From Ceratopteris richardii (taxonomy: Eukaryota; Streptophyta; Polypodiopsida; Polypodiales; Pteridaceae), in contig CM035422.1 of NCBI GenBank assembly GCA_020310875.1, forward strand, positions 53,620,894 to 53,684,893: DNA of 64,000 nt. The letters are read 5' to 3'. Below, in pieces: positions 41,411-53,658 of the stretch (the first letter of the stretch is position 1; each line of letters opens with the position of its first letter). Made by a program: the position numbers and the translations under genes. The notes beneath the pieces are model-generated. The model saw only the letters and a program-made list of their open reading frames with translations, was not told the DNA's origin and ran no database searches.

Positions 41411-41872
41411 TTAGCCAAAGAATTCAAGGAAAATGATTTTGTATGGTTGTGTATCATTAAAAGACGTCTCAAAAATATTTTGCAGCATCCTAAAACTAAA
41501 CTTGCACCACACTATTATGGACCATTTTGCATTATAGAAAAAATGAATGATAATTCATTTAGATTAGATATTCCATCTCATTGGACTATACATAACTCTT
41601 TTCATATTAGTTTACTTAAACCATTTAAAGGAACTTTACCACTTGCTCCACTTCTTGATGACCCTCCTTTAATTGAAGAACAATCTGAAATCTTTGTTCC
41701 TGAGAAAATCATTCATCATGATGTCACTACTACATGCACAGGTACTCAATATCATCGATATTTGGTTCAGTACAAAAATCACTCTATTAAAGAATGTCAA
41801 TGGATACATAAAACACAATTAACACCTCATTATGACCACTTAATTTCTGCATATCATACACAAACACATTAA
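41411..41872 (+). CDS. G integrase C-terminus with chromodomain
   Basis: A GPY/F-like block (TKLAPHYYGPFCIIEKMND) is followed by FHISLLKPF and then a chromodomain near 41700-41845 (EKIIHHDV ... YHRYLVQYKNHSIKECQWIH). The aromatic-rich YLVQYKN and ECQW pattern is that of chromoviruses, where this domain guides integration to marked chromatin (family knowledge). It is what assigns G to the chromovirus branch. Confidence 0.88.
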   Translation, partial: LAKEFKENDFVWLCIIKRRLKNILQHPKTKLAPHYYGPFCIIEKMNDNSFRLDIPSHWTIHNSFHISLLKPFKGTLPLAPLLDDPPLIEEQSEIFVPEKIIHHDVTTTCTGTQYHRYLVQYKNHSIKECQWIHKTQLTPHYDHLISAYHTQTH

Positions 41873-42015
41873 TGTAACAGCTCCATGAACATTTCCATGC
41901 ATGTGTTTTTACATGGCACATGCCTATTTTTTTAATTCAGTGATGAAACATGTGACTGGCCATCCATGTTTATTATTTATCAACTGAGGTCAGTTGCTTT
42001 TTCAACTGAGGGGCA
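41873..42015 (+). other. 3' untranslated stretch and purine tract of G
   Basis: No ORF is present. A short purine-rich tract, AACTGAGGGGCA, immediately precedes the 3' LTR at 42016. Confidence 0.75.
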
Positions 42016-42639
42016 TGTTATAAATTATGGAATATGTTGAACAATGCATTGTTGGAGTGTAACATGGAATATGTTGAACAATGCATTGTTGGATTGTAAC
42101 ATGGAATATGTTGAACAATGCATTGTTGGAGTGTTAAATTATTATTGAACACTGCATTGTTAGAGTGTTAAATTATTAATGTATTAATGTGTTTTTGATG
42201 TTTTTGATATAGCAGCTAAAGGTTCGTGAGGAGCGTGCAAGGCGTGAAAGGGTGGATATCAATAATCTGAATAATTATTATTTAGCTTGTAAATAAACCG
42301 GCGTAGAAGGTTCTATTGTTAGAAACAGTTAGAAAAGTAATGGTTAGAATAAGGGTCGTTGTAGACCGCAGTTTCTGTTATTGAAAGCAATGGCTTTCTA
42401 TAAAAGTTACCAAATTTTAGTTTCATGCTTGCTTTTCGAAGCCGCTCTCATGTAACCACTCTTTTCGACGTAATTAAAAGTCCTATAAATACATGCACTC
42501 TGTGGACTGTCGAAACAGAGTGCATGTGGGGAGATTGCACCCAATCTTGTGTTCTATCTCGTCTCTTGTTGCATCTATTCTTCTGTGTGTTTTCTACATT
42601 CGTAACCTCTGTTTGCGTGTGAGCAAGATCTTGACAACA
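42016..42639 (+). repeat. 3' LTR of G
   Basis: 624 bp, the same length as the 5' LTR with no indel and 25 differences by hand count. The palindromic repeats, the TATAAATA box (42484-42491) and the following inverted repeat are all conserved. Confidence 0.95.
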
Positions 42640-42644
42640 CTGTG

Positions 42645-42994
42645 AGACACAAAATGAGTAGACCATGAAATGGGTAAACTCATGTGGATTAGAAATGAGC
42701 TTGCCAAGAGCATGGAGTAGGCTCCTCAAGCTTCTAACCAAGTACAAATGAGGGGAGAGGCCCTCCTTATATAGATTTGAGAGGGGCTCTAAAAAGTACA
42801 TCATATGTGGGATAAGTCTCCTGAAAGGAGAATGAATACAACTAGTAGAAGCACATGGCAAGATACCCAAATACAAAGGAAATACAATATAAAATGGAAA
42901 TAGACTAGAAATGGAGTGCCTCATGGATACAAAATGGAGATGCACTCATGCGGATACAAATGTAGATGAAGTAGGAGCAATCATGTCGTCAACA
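42645..42994 (-). repeat. 5' LTR of F, outer segment
   Basis: 350 bp matching 29933-30282. It ends GTCAACA followed by the ATATA target duplication. TATATAAGG on the minus strand lies near 42763-42772. Confidence 0.92.
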
Positions 42995-44275
42995 ATATAG
43001 ACATTTAAAGCTTTCTTCTTCTCTCATTTGGGATATATGCCATCTCTGTCCAACTCACAAGCAATAATTTGATAGCTTATATCTTCTTTCTCATCCATTC
43101 ACTCTAGTGAAAGTAATCTCTAATCATAATAAATACTTCCAAACACGTTTTTATAAGCATACCTTTCAATAAAGTGATCAAAGAGTTCCAACATTTTCTC
43201 TTTATTCCTCATTATTTTATCAAAAGAAATAAGCCAAGTTGCTTTAGTTATTACTTAAAGAGAGGAATTTGGAGAGTTCAAAAAGAGAAGTGAAGCTATG
43301 ATCAGAATGTGCTGGCATCCCTATCCATAACTCTTGTGCCACTTTTAGAACTTTGTCAGCACTAGATGAAAGATTAATCACATGAACTAGAGTCAATAGC
43401 ACTTCAACTCAAATGCCTTGTGAAAGGTTTGCATGATGCAACATAGAAACTACTCTATCTTGAATAGTTTGATCCATCCTTTTAGTTGTACCATTCTATA
43501 TGTAGGTAGGAGGAGTTCTGAACTCTCTATAAATTCCTCTAGATTGATAGAAAAAGCTGAATTCATGTGAGCTATACTCACCCCAATTATTGAAACATAA
43601 GAGCCTTGAGCTTGGTTTCTTGTTCAGTCTCAATTGAGGCAAGCCATTTTCTAAAATTAGGGAACACCTCATCCTTTTATTTGATAGGATATATCTAGAC
43701 TTTTCTACTGGCATCATCTATGAAAGTGACAAAGTAAAGTGAACCATCTAATAACCTTGTGATCATACAACCACACAAAACTATATGAGCAAGATCTAAA
43801 GGTTGAAACGAAGAGTTAATATGGATCTTATGCACATTCTTACTTTGTTTTCCATATTGACAATGCACACACAGTTACAAATCAGAAAAAGGTAAGTTAG
43901 GCAGGTATCCAAAATGAGAAGATTTTCCATTCCACTATGAGACATGTTGTCCACATGGCCATACCAAATAAAACCCATAGGTTGTTTAGTAACAACTAAT
44001 AAGTCTTCCTTTTGTGATACAAATAAATAATGAGCGATCCAATTTTGCTTCCTTTTGGAATCACCATATTTCCCTTTGATATGCAAAAGGATTGAGGATA
44101 GATAAACACATTGTAACCTAGGTCATCAAGTGGACCAACTAACATCAAGCTACATGATAAATGAGGTACATGGTGTGCATTATGCACAGTGAATTTTCAA
44201 CCATTAATGAACTACACAACCAAATCTCCAATCTCGATGATGTCATGCTGGTAAGAGTCATTAAGTCTTAGTGTA
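42995..44275 (-). pseudogene. H: Ty1/copia fragment (protease end and integrase)
   Basis: The minus strand gives VHNAHHVPHLSCSLMLVG (end of protease), then the integrase zinc finger region (IWYGHVDNMSHSGMENLLI, CVCIVNMENK). Core sequence follows (LCFNNWGEYSSHEFSFF) and, with stops and shifts, DRVVSMLHHANLSQG. No LTR, primer site or purine tract is attached. It joins fragment I at about 44275, where RNase H-type sequence changes to protease-type sequence. The left limit is the F target site. Confidence 0.7.
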
Positions 44276-47200
44276 CCGAGTCCGTTAAGATACTTAAGTT
44301 CTCTCTTAGCTGCATCCATGTGTTTTCTTCATGGCAAGTGCATCAATTGGCTTAGCACTCCTATGCGATATGAGATGTCTTACCTCAGCATATATCAAGC
44401 TACCTACCAACCTTTGATATTCTTTAATGTCTTTAATTTTCTCACCTTCATAAAAACTATGTTTATGATTCATCTCCAAAGGTGTATCTGTATGTTTAGT
44501 GTTCTCCATTTTGAACTTAAAAAGCAGATCTTGAATGAATCTCATCTGCATCAAATACATTCCTTCATGTATGTTTATCACCTACATACCTAGGAAGTAT
44601 GTGAGCTCTCTAAGTCACTGATTTTGAACTCCTCTTGCATGTGTCTCTTGATCCTTTGAATGTCATTCAGATATCACCTATCACAATAATATCATCTACA
44701 TATACACATACATAGATAACCTCATTGTGATCCCTTTTGATGAATAGAGAAGGATCTGAGTTGCTAGTTTTGAACCCTTGATCTTGAAGGTATCTAATCA
44801 ACCTATAGTCCAGGCTCCAAGAGCTTATTTCAATCCATACAATGCTTTCTTAAGTCTACGAACATAAGATTTATGATTAGGGTTTTCAAAGCCTCGTGGT
44901 TGTGACATGTATACCTCTTCACTTATCCAACCATTTAGAAATGCATTTTTTACATCAAGTTGGAGGAGTCTCCAATTTCTTGCAGCAGCTACACTTATCA
45001 ATGTTTTGATTGTAGACATCTTTGCAACTGGTGAGAATGCTTACTCATAGTCTATACCATGAGTTTGTGAGCATCCCTTGGCAACTAATCTTGCTTTGTA
45101 CCTACAAAGTGATCCATTTGAGTTTCATTTAACTTTATATAGCCATATGCGACCAGTTACCTTTTGACTGATTGACATTGGAATTGAATCCCAAGTGTCC
45201 ATCTCCTTCAATGCATCTATTTCTTCTTTCATGGCCTTTTCCCATTTAAGGTTTCTCTTTGCCTCTTAATAGGTTGAGGGTTCTTCTAAAATTGAGTCTT
45301 CTACCAAGTAGATTGAATGCTTTGTAACAAATGTGGAATCATATCCACACCTTTTTTGTTGTTTCTTATTTCTTGTTGATCTTCTAGGAGCTTGCTTAGA
45401 GCATTCTCTACACTCCTACATCTTTGCTCTACCTTTTGAATTCCATAGTTTGTAATCCTTTTCCCTTTCATCTTAGTCATCATCTTTATCACTTCTTGGA
45501 TCCTGCACTTGTGTATCATGCGTGCTTCCTAATTGATGAGAATCAAAATGAAGATCATATGGTAGAGTTACCTTTTGTTTGTCTTCATGATACCAAGACC
45601 TGTGTTCTTCAAACACAACATCTCTACTTGTACTGAATTGCTTGCTTGAAGGATTATAGAACATGTAACCCATCTCAGTTGATTCATACCCAATAAACAC
45701 TGGCTTTCTTACCCTTTCATCTAGCTTACCTCTTATTTGTGATGGTACATGAACATAAGCTAAAAAACCAAACACCTTGCAATGTCCAAGACTAGGTTTT
45801 CTTCCATGCCATGCTTCAGAAGGATTCATACCTTCAAGTGATTTGGATGGTAGTCTATTGACAAGGTACAAATCGATTGAAATAGCCTTTGACCATAGAT
45901 GATGTGGTAACCTCTTCTCTTTAATCATTGTTCTAGGTAATCCAATCAATGTCTTGTTTCTCCTCTCTACAATTCCATTTAGTTGAGGAGAGTATCTGGT
46001 AGTCACTTCCCTTTTGATACCTTTATCATGTAAGAACTCATCAAAATCTTTGGAGAGTATTCTCCCCCTCCATCATATCGGAGCTTATTGATTGATCTAC
46101 CTATATGATTCTCCACATGTGCTAGATACATTTTGATGCAATCGAGCACTTTATTCTTACTCTTGATAAAGTGTAGAATAGTCCATCTACTATGCTCATC
46201 AATAAATGAGACATAATACCTTGATTCTACTAATGAAGGTTCTTGACTTGGTCCCCATACATCTGTATGTACTAAGTCCAATATGTTGTTGTGGATGTAG
46301 CCTTTGTGGTTGAATGGTTGTCTTTGTGCCTTCCCAATCTAACATGCATCACACCTGTTGATCATGTGTTGATTTTATATGTATGGTAGTCCTAGAACTC
46401 TTTGATCCCTGCATATGTCCTTCAAGGTTCTTTCATTCACATGAACAAGTCTCTTATGCCACACTTCAAGCTCACTTAGGGTTTGAAAGCCAAAAGTGAA
46501 TAGAGCTATGTTCTTGGTTTCTCCTACTTCAAAGGTAAAGAGCCTACCATGCTTCTCACCTTTGGCTATCTTCTTAAACCCTTGAGATGGATCTTCAACA
46601 ACACCTCCATGTTGGGTGAACGTAACTTGGTAGCCTTTTTCAACTATTTGGACTACACATTAGGTTTTTAGTGATAGTGGGTACATAAAGAATCTAACTT
46701 AGAATGTTTATCTTACCATTGGAAGCTTTGACGTTACCAATCTTCTCCACATTGTGCTTTGTGTCATCCCATATTTAAGCTTCATGTCTATGCTTTGGAC
46801 TTTCCAAATTAGATAGAAGAGCAATATTGCCTACAACATGATTCAAACATCTTGAGCCTATGCAGAACAAATGATCATCTTCTTTACCTTCTTTATGGCT
46901 TAGATTCATAAGAGGCAATGAGTCTTCATGTGGTTCATCTTCCGAATAATTGTTGATTTCCCTTCTATTATAGTCTCTATTGTTATTGTTGAAGTTGTAT
47001 CCACCTCTGCCTCTATTGCTGTCATATCCACCTTTTCCACTTCCTTTCTGGGTCTTCCCATTGAACCAACAATTTTGAGTGGTGTGGTTGTTCTTATCAT
47101 AGATGGCACAAGGTTGAACCTTATGATCTTTGGCTTTATCATGCTTTGGTCCTTTCTTCTTCCCTTTCCACTTGCTCTTGCTTGCAAAGTTGGCTTGGGA

Positions 47201-47345
47201 AGTCTCTTCTTCATCTTCTTCCTTATTCTTGCCTTATAACTTCTTATCCTTCTTATCTTCATAAAGAGCACTAGTTGAATTACCATGATAGGAGTTACCT
47301 TCCTTTATGATATTATTGGCCTCTATACATGTGGATTGCGATAAT
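44276..47345 (-). pseudogene. I: Ty1/copia fragment (gag end to RT)
   Basis: Gag C-terminus with a glycine/arginine/asparagine-rich tail (46906-47286, zinc knuckle CAIYDKNNHTTQNC with tyrosine for the second cysteine). Then a decayed protease and integrase (46003-46281 LVHTDVWGPSQEPSLVESRY; 45473-46006 YSPQLNGIVERRNKTL). RT follows (44825-45019 LLQLDVKNAFLNGWISEEVY; 44306-44581 DTPLEMNHKHSFYEGEKI). There are many stops and shifts. Both ends are abrupt joins with other copia fragments. Confidence 0.75.
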
Positions 47346-49102
47346 CAAAGAGTTTTTATGCCCACTTTGGTAGTGGCTTATGCTCTGCAACTACAATTGG
47401 TTGGCTTTTTATTGAGGAAATTTCACCATCAGATGTTTCCTCCTCCTCAAATTTAACCTATGTTTTGATATGCAAAAGGTGAGATATTTCTCTGTTTGAT
47501 GAGATAGTAGATTTACCTTTATCATCTAATAAGTTTGGTCATTCATCAAACACCACATCTCAGCTAACAAAAATCTTCCTTGCCTCAGAATCCGACAACC
47601 TGTATGCTTTAGACTCTTCACTATATCCTAGGAAGACACACTTTTCACTTTTTGAATCCAACTTTGATCTTGTTGAATCAGTAATATATGCATAACAAAA
47701 ACAACCAAAAAATTTGAAATGCAAAACAAAAGGCTCTTTACTAGAATATGCTTTTTGAGGAGTCATCCCCTTCTGTGCTTTTGTGTAGCTTCGATTGAGG
47801 ATGTAGACTGTTGTATTGACTGCTTCTGCATAGAATGAATCAGGCATGTCTTGAGCCTTTAACATACAATGAGCCATTTCAACTACTGTCTTGTTTCTAT
47901 GCTCAACAATGCAATCTTTTGGAGGTGTATGATCTGTGGTAAGTTTCTTTTTCACACCATGCTCCTCACAGTAGTTATTGAATTGTGTTGATAAGAATTC
48001 ACGTCCTCTATCTGTTCTGAATTTCTTTAATTTCTTTCTTGATTCATTTTCCACATATGCCATGTTTTAATTTTTTCAAAAGCATTAGTCTTCTCACGAA
48101 TGAAATAAACCCACATCTTTCTACTATAATCGTCGACTTACAGCAAAAATATTTTACCACAGAGATGAGCATGTACCAAGTCTAGAGGAGCTTGAAATCA
48201 ATTGTTGGACTCTCGTGGAAATGCCTTTCGTTGTTGCATGCCCATCATGCAAGCTTTACAAGGTTCCTACAACTCTAAAAATGTAGGCAAATGAGCAACC
48301 ATCCTTTTTCTTTGCATCTCCTTCAAGACTACAAGTTCGAGATGCCCAAATTATTGGTGCCATAACATGCTTACATCTTTATCTTCTATAGCCGTTAAGG
48401 CACTTAAATCATACAAGTTATCATATGTTATGCCTTTACCTACTACATTACCTGATGAATCCATGATTTCTGCACCACTCTTAGTGAAGTGAGCTTCAAG
48501 TCCACGATTTGTTATGGCAGAAACTGACAACAAATTTCTTTTAAGTGTAGGTACAGAACATCAGATAATTTTTTCTCAACACCTAGAGAAGTGATAAAAG
48601 AGATGGTTCCTATTCCTTTTGCTGGACAACTGGAGTCATTTCCCACCACTACATTGATGGAGTCCCGTAGAGGCACTAGGGAACTATACCAATCCTTTTT
48701 TTTGGCCATATGGCGAGAAGCTCCACTATCTAAAATCCATGGTTCATCAACGCAAGATTGAGTGGATGAGCATACCTCTTCAATAGCTATCCATAGTTCT
48801 AGCTCTCAGTTGTTTGCAGACTCTTTGTTCTTCCAAGATGATTTTAGAGTCCCATGTCGTTCATCAGCTTTCTTCTTTGTGCAATTCTTGATGGCATGGC
48901 CTTTCTTTTCACAATAGAAGCAACTTCTTGTGAACTTTTTCTTCTTTGGCTTCTTCTTTGATGCATCAAAAGAGCCTTTACCTTTTGCATTCGCTAAGAA
49001 TGCAACATCACTTGTACTTTGCAGATTCTTCAACCACCACATCTCCTCTTCTAAAAGCATAGCATAAAACTCTTCAAATGTAAGGGGAGTTGGTCTTACC
49101 TG
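47346..49102 (-). pseudogene. J: Ty1/copia fragment (gag end, protease, integrase), cut by K2
   Basis: Gag ends with an intact zinc knuckle, CFYCEKKGHAIKNC (48806-49060). Protease has WILDSGASRHMA near 48720-48745 and runs through 48512-48709. Integrase is in 47560-48063 (KFRTDRGREFLSTQFNNY, VEHRNKTVVEMAHCML, FGCFCYAYI). The upstream gag frame (PTPLTFEEFYAML) is open right up to 49102, where the K2 LTR starts, so K2 inserted into this gag. Confidence 0.8.
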
Positions 49103-50504
49103 TGTTGGAAATTAGGTAGGGCCATAACTAATTCCATAGGTCCCATAGGTTTCCGAGATCTACAACATAGATTCTTGTATCTTCCAAATTGACAAACATG
49201 AACATAGAACACTTAATCATACAAATGAGACAAAGATAGAGAAAGATTAGACAACATGTTCAAAGTGTTATGTAAGCCACTGCTTACTCACACCATCATA
49301 TATACAAATGTCAATTTACAATGTGGGAGTCAAAATCTCAACCCCTCTATGTGATAGAAATAGATGCAAGAGTGTATGTACATAATTTACAAGAATATTC
49401 AGATGTAGGGACAAAAATATGAATATATATGAGATGTATGACTTGATCGATTGTAGAAGAATTTTATGAGTGATAGAAAGAGGAAAGATCAGTTTGAAAC
49501 TGATAGTCAACAAACCCTAATCTCAATTTAGGCTAGTGAAGACCCTAAATCAGATGTGTGTGCGATAGATCACATACTTACAAAATTAGCATAGAATGCT
49601 AACGTGTTGCTGACAGAAATCCTCATACTCATGTGGAAACACCTTCTCTAACACCTCATCTTAATGCATGTAGCATGCATGTACTGATTCTCCTTCATGT
49701 ATGCTGAATAAGACTCCTCCAAATATGGATGCCACTGCCTCCATAAGCTCCAAGTAGTACCTATGTGCATGAAGAGAATATGTACCTAAGTTGTTAACAT
49801 AAGATGCAATCTTATGTTAAGCTCCATCCAATGTCTTTGAAGTACTCCATAATCTTCATGTAGAAGACAATCTTCAAATACATCATGTAGATGGATGATC
49901 CAAACCACCAAGCTGCTGATAGGTAAGTCTTCTCCATAAGCAAGAGTGTGAGCACACTCTTCTTCAAGAAGAACTCAAGAAGAACTCCATGCATGCTCCT
50001 CTCCATAGCTTCACAAAGTGCACCATGGCTGCCCCATGAGTGTTAGAGAACCACCTCCTCAAATAGAGGCCTAAGCTAGCATTAGCTTGTGTTGGGATGT
50101 TCCAAATAGTTACTACAAGACTCTTTATATAGGCTCCATAAATTCTAGCGTTCAAATAAAGCTTATACATGAGTTTTTGCGAAAACACTCTTTTGAAAAG
50201 CTGATCATTGGTTTTTAACAAACTTCATCACTATTTTTTAATTGCTTTTGCTTTATTTAATTTAATCATTAAAATATCAAATGAGGTAGAAACCCTAAAT
50301 CAATAGAAAACTAGGGTTAGGGTTTTCTCTCAAATATGATATCTGATGACTGCATGTCATATACCATTAGAAAGCTCTCTTCAAGATCTACAAGATACGC
50401 TCATAAAAATTTTACCCAATTTTTGTGCCAAAACTGACTAAGTACCAAAATTAGGGTTTTTGCCCTAATAGGATTTTGGACTGATCTGACATTGATTTCC
50501 AACA
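49103..50504 (-). repeat. 3' LTR of K2 (1402 bp)
   Basis: A perfect terminal inverted repeat, TGTTGGAAAT ... ATTTCCAACA. A TATATAAAG box lies on the minus strand near 50130-50138. Telobox-like AAACCCTAA and TTAGGGTTTT sequences lie upstream of it in the U3 part (50290-50330). Confidence 0.9.
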
Positions 50505-53500
50505 ATCCCCCCCTGCGATGTCATATTGGTACAAACTGAACTGGATATGCAACTTCATTCATCTTTAAACTGTCATAAGCTTGAAATCCAGAACCAACCG
50601 TAAGGATCGTTACAGATGAACCCGGCGGGAGTGGCAAGGCTTGTCCTCTAGAATTGACCTTCAAACTTTATCTTCAAAAGTCCTCTTCAAAATTGAATTT
50701 GAACTTCTTCAAACGTCAAACATCTAAATTTGCTGGGTATGAACCATAAATACTTGAGAAAATATGCAAACTACATATCCAATAGTGTTAGCATACATCA
50801 AGCAATCACTGCTTGACAAATATGTCACATGAACTGACTCTGAATTTGCTATCTCTTGTAATATGTCTTCTCAAACCTGTAAGCATACACTAGGATCCAC
50901 ATATTTGCATTTACCTTACAAAAGGTTTCTCAACGTACTTCTCCTGTGTCATGTAAATACACTAAATAGAATTAGGAATTGAATCCTGAGACTTGTGATG
51001 GACAACTCATAACTTCGTGTATTATGAACACTAGTTGGTTCATCTCTGACTACTCAACTCATGAGAGTCTCACCAGAGTCTCATAACTATGATGTCATCT
51101 TGTCTTCATCCCTGTTCTATCTATAAGTCCTTCATACATGTTTCCTTCAGGGTCGGGTATAATCATATATGTGTGCACCTCATAAGTAACATACCTCTTT
51201 GAAATATCAAGATTTTGTGAAATAGAACTCTGGAACCTTCTGCCAAATAGAAACACCTCACAGGAACTTTCTCCAGACATTCTCCTTCTTCCTTCTTCTT
51301 TAAAAGTTGGAACATAAAGAGAAACTGACAAAGGAAATATAAGAATACCTATAGGTATGACTCTGCATTCTTTCACATATGGTTGAAAATAAGTCATGTT
51401 TCATCACCCCCTACATGATTTAACACTAGTATCTAAATTCCTTTATAGTAAATCAGACTTTATGAAATTTGTGACGTTTCCTTCTTTCAATAAATCTGAT
51501 CTTCAGTGATCAATACCTATATCTAAAAACAAAATATATGAACCCTTTTATTAGCACTGTACACATGCCAATAGCTTTCCTTGCCATTCCTCAGCTTTCC
51601 AAAATCTAGAATAAGGTTAGTTGATTCTATCATAACAAAAATCTTTTTGAAAGCATTCTAGGATTTATAATTTTCTTGAACATAACAAGTATCTTCTTCT
51701 ATTTCTCTACAACACTAATCTGATAGAATCTGAATCTTTGACTTACTTCTTCTAGTGTTAAGAATTTTACAAACAAAGGATAGACATCTGACTAAAAAAT
51801 ACTCAAGATATTCGAGATCATACACGATCTCTCCAACAAATTACCTGTGTAGAATCTGCTCTCATCAAACCTTCATGAATGTTTGATTTGCTACCTCAAT
51901 GTCTTTAAGTGTATATACTTCTTATATAAAGTTGTAAAACTTTTCTTCAACTAGGTCCTTCCCAAATCTGCAACTTCTACTGGAACATAAGTGGACAAAC
52001 TCTCATCTTGAGAACTCCAAAATCTGCAAGTTGATACTTCATCTTTTCATATTCCTCCTGGGTGAAATGTGATAGGATCTGCTTGACTTTCTTTGGGCTA
52101 TCTCCACTTGTTAATCAAGTGATAGGATCTAATGGAACACCTTTTTGAATACAAGCATGTATCCAAAAATCAAGACAATCATAGAAAGTAGATTCTCCAA
52201 CTGACTAGTACATTAAAAAAATCTGAATTTTACTGAAAATACTGAAATTATGAATTTTCTAAAAATACTTAAATTCTGATTTTTTTAAAAATACTCAAAT
52301 GATGAAAATACTGACTTTTTCGAATTTCCATCTTGAAAAACTCTGAAGTTTTTGAATTTTCTGAATTTTCATCCTCACTCCAAGTCTCCAAGATCTGCTA
52401 CAAATAGTCTTTTACCTCAAGAGTTAGGTAGAGAATAAATATACTTCTCTGCAACTTGTCATATACCAAGTAGCTCTGAATCGACACTCCAAGAATTCTT
52501 TGAGGGAACATATAAGCTGCCTGCTTTAAAACTTCAACTGAAACATAACTCATACACATATGAGTCACAACATATAATCTTTCTTTCTCTCAATGCAATT
52601 CTTTGTCAAAACCTACTAAAACATGACCAAGTATAATGCAAAACAAGAAACTGCTTTTCTTTCTCTCAATGCAATTCTTTGTCAAAACCTACTAAAACAT
52701 GACCAAGTATAATGCAAAACAAGAAACTGCTTCTTCTTTAAACTATCTTCTTCACAAGATCTTCTCGTAGACTTGTCTTTGGATGTAGAGGATAAAAGTA
52801 GGAAAATTATATGGAAAATATAAGAGAAAAGAAAGAAGTCTTACTTTCCCTTTGGAATTATTGGACTTTCTTCTTCTGCATCTTTCTTCCACCTGATGAT
52901 GTTAACATCTTCAAACTTCTCTTCCATACCTTTTGTTCTTTTCATCTTGAAGTAGCAAGCACTCTTAACTTCTTCAAATGAATTTTTCTTTTCCTCTAGT
53001 GCTAAGAGTAAGAGACAAAACAAATATGGTATATAAATGGAAGTGAATATAGACGATAGAACATGCTTCTATCATCTCCTGTCCATCTCTTCATATGTTG
53101 AATACTGAATTACCTCTCTTGGTACAAACTTTGATCAACAAAACTTTCAACCCTATGTTGGTTGAAAACAAAACTGATATAATCTCCAAATTTGTCTTCT
53201 TAGATGAGATTTCTTGCCATGAAAGAGAACTTCTATCAAAATTTTCAAGAACAACCTCTAGATACCTATTTTGAATCCTTCAATTCTCTTCATAACTGCT
53301 CCTCTAAGATATGACCTGCAAATGACAATTTAATAGTAGAAACTAATACCTGTGATTTGATATTGATCTGGTTCCTTAATCTTCTCCAAACCATTGTTTT
53401 TCCTTGAATTTGAAGTAACCTTCTGTTCATCAAGTCTTGGTCTTCATGCAATACTTTTGTAAAGTATCTTTACTCTTCAAAATTATTTGGCTACTAATAG

Positions 53501-53658
53501 ATCATCAGCTTCATACTCCACATTGATAAATAAACATGTGACTGAATTGTCTAGTTCTCAAATCTTTACTCATCTACATGAAGTGTGTATGTCATATGTC
53601 AAATGTTAGAAGATGCTCTGAAACCATATGTTGGTAACATGGATGCTTTGATACCAAA
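50505..53658 (-). other. Internal region of K2, non-coding
   Basis: It begins (minus strand, high end) at the primer site TGGTATCAAAGC (53645-53656) and ends at the purine tract 50505-50516. No ORF of more than about 100 codons and no domain is found. An A/T-rich section with repeated AAAATACT lies at 52200-52370. It matches K1 from about 50960 upward. Confidence 0.8.
52579..52731. repeat. 76-bp tandem duplication in K2
   Basis: Two essentially identical units with a 76-base period, covering TTTCTCTCAATGCAATTC to AAACAAGAAACTGCTT. K1 has one unit at about 21216-21293. The near-identity of the units points to a recent duplication. Confidence 0.88.

Larger units (their letters stand above)
36241..42639 (+). 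mobile_element. G: chromovirus-type Ty3/gypsy element nested in the F LTR
   Basis: Two 624-bp LTRs (36241-36864 and 42016-42639), an iMet primer site, one gag-pol reading frame with integrase last, and a C-terminal chromodomain. The flanks are GTGTG (36236-36240) and CTGTG (42640-42644), four of five equal. The LTRs differ at 25 of 624 positions by hand count (about 4 percent). Seven in-frame stops and two frameshifts make it defective. Confidence 0.95.
29867..42994 (-). mobile_element. F: complete but defective Ty1/copia element, split by G
   Basis: The LTRs are 29867-30282 (416 bp) and 36175-36240 plus 42645-42994 (66 + 350 = 416 bp). The flanks are identical ATATA (29862-29866 and 42995-42999). 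Gag, protease, integrase, RT and RNase H lie on the minus strand between 34157 and 30269. Chromovirus G sits in the 5' LTR. The LTRs differ at about 14 of 416 positions by hand count. Confidence 0.93.

Noticed and set aside
44306..44593. Plus-strand ORF of 91 codons
   Set aside because: Antisense to copia RT sequence in fragment I; a shadow frame.
49103..50504. Solo LTR inserted in copia J
   Set aside because: A purine tract lies directly on its high-coordinate side, and a matching LTR with a primer site is found at 53659, so it is the 3' LTR of K2.
52200..52370. A/T-rich repeated stretch as an origin or matrix-attachment site
   Set aside because: Composition alone. It lies in the non-coding interior of K2 and no defined motif supports a function.
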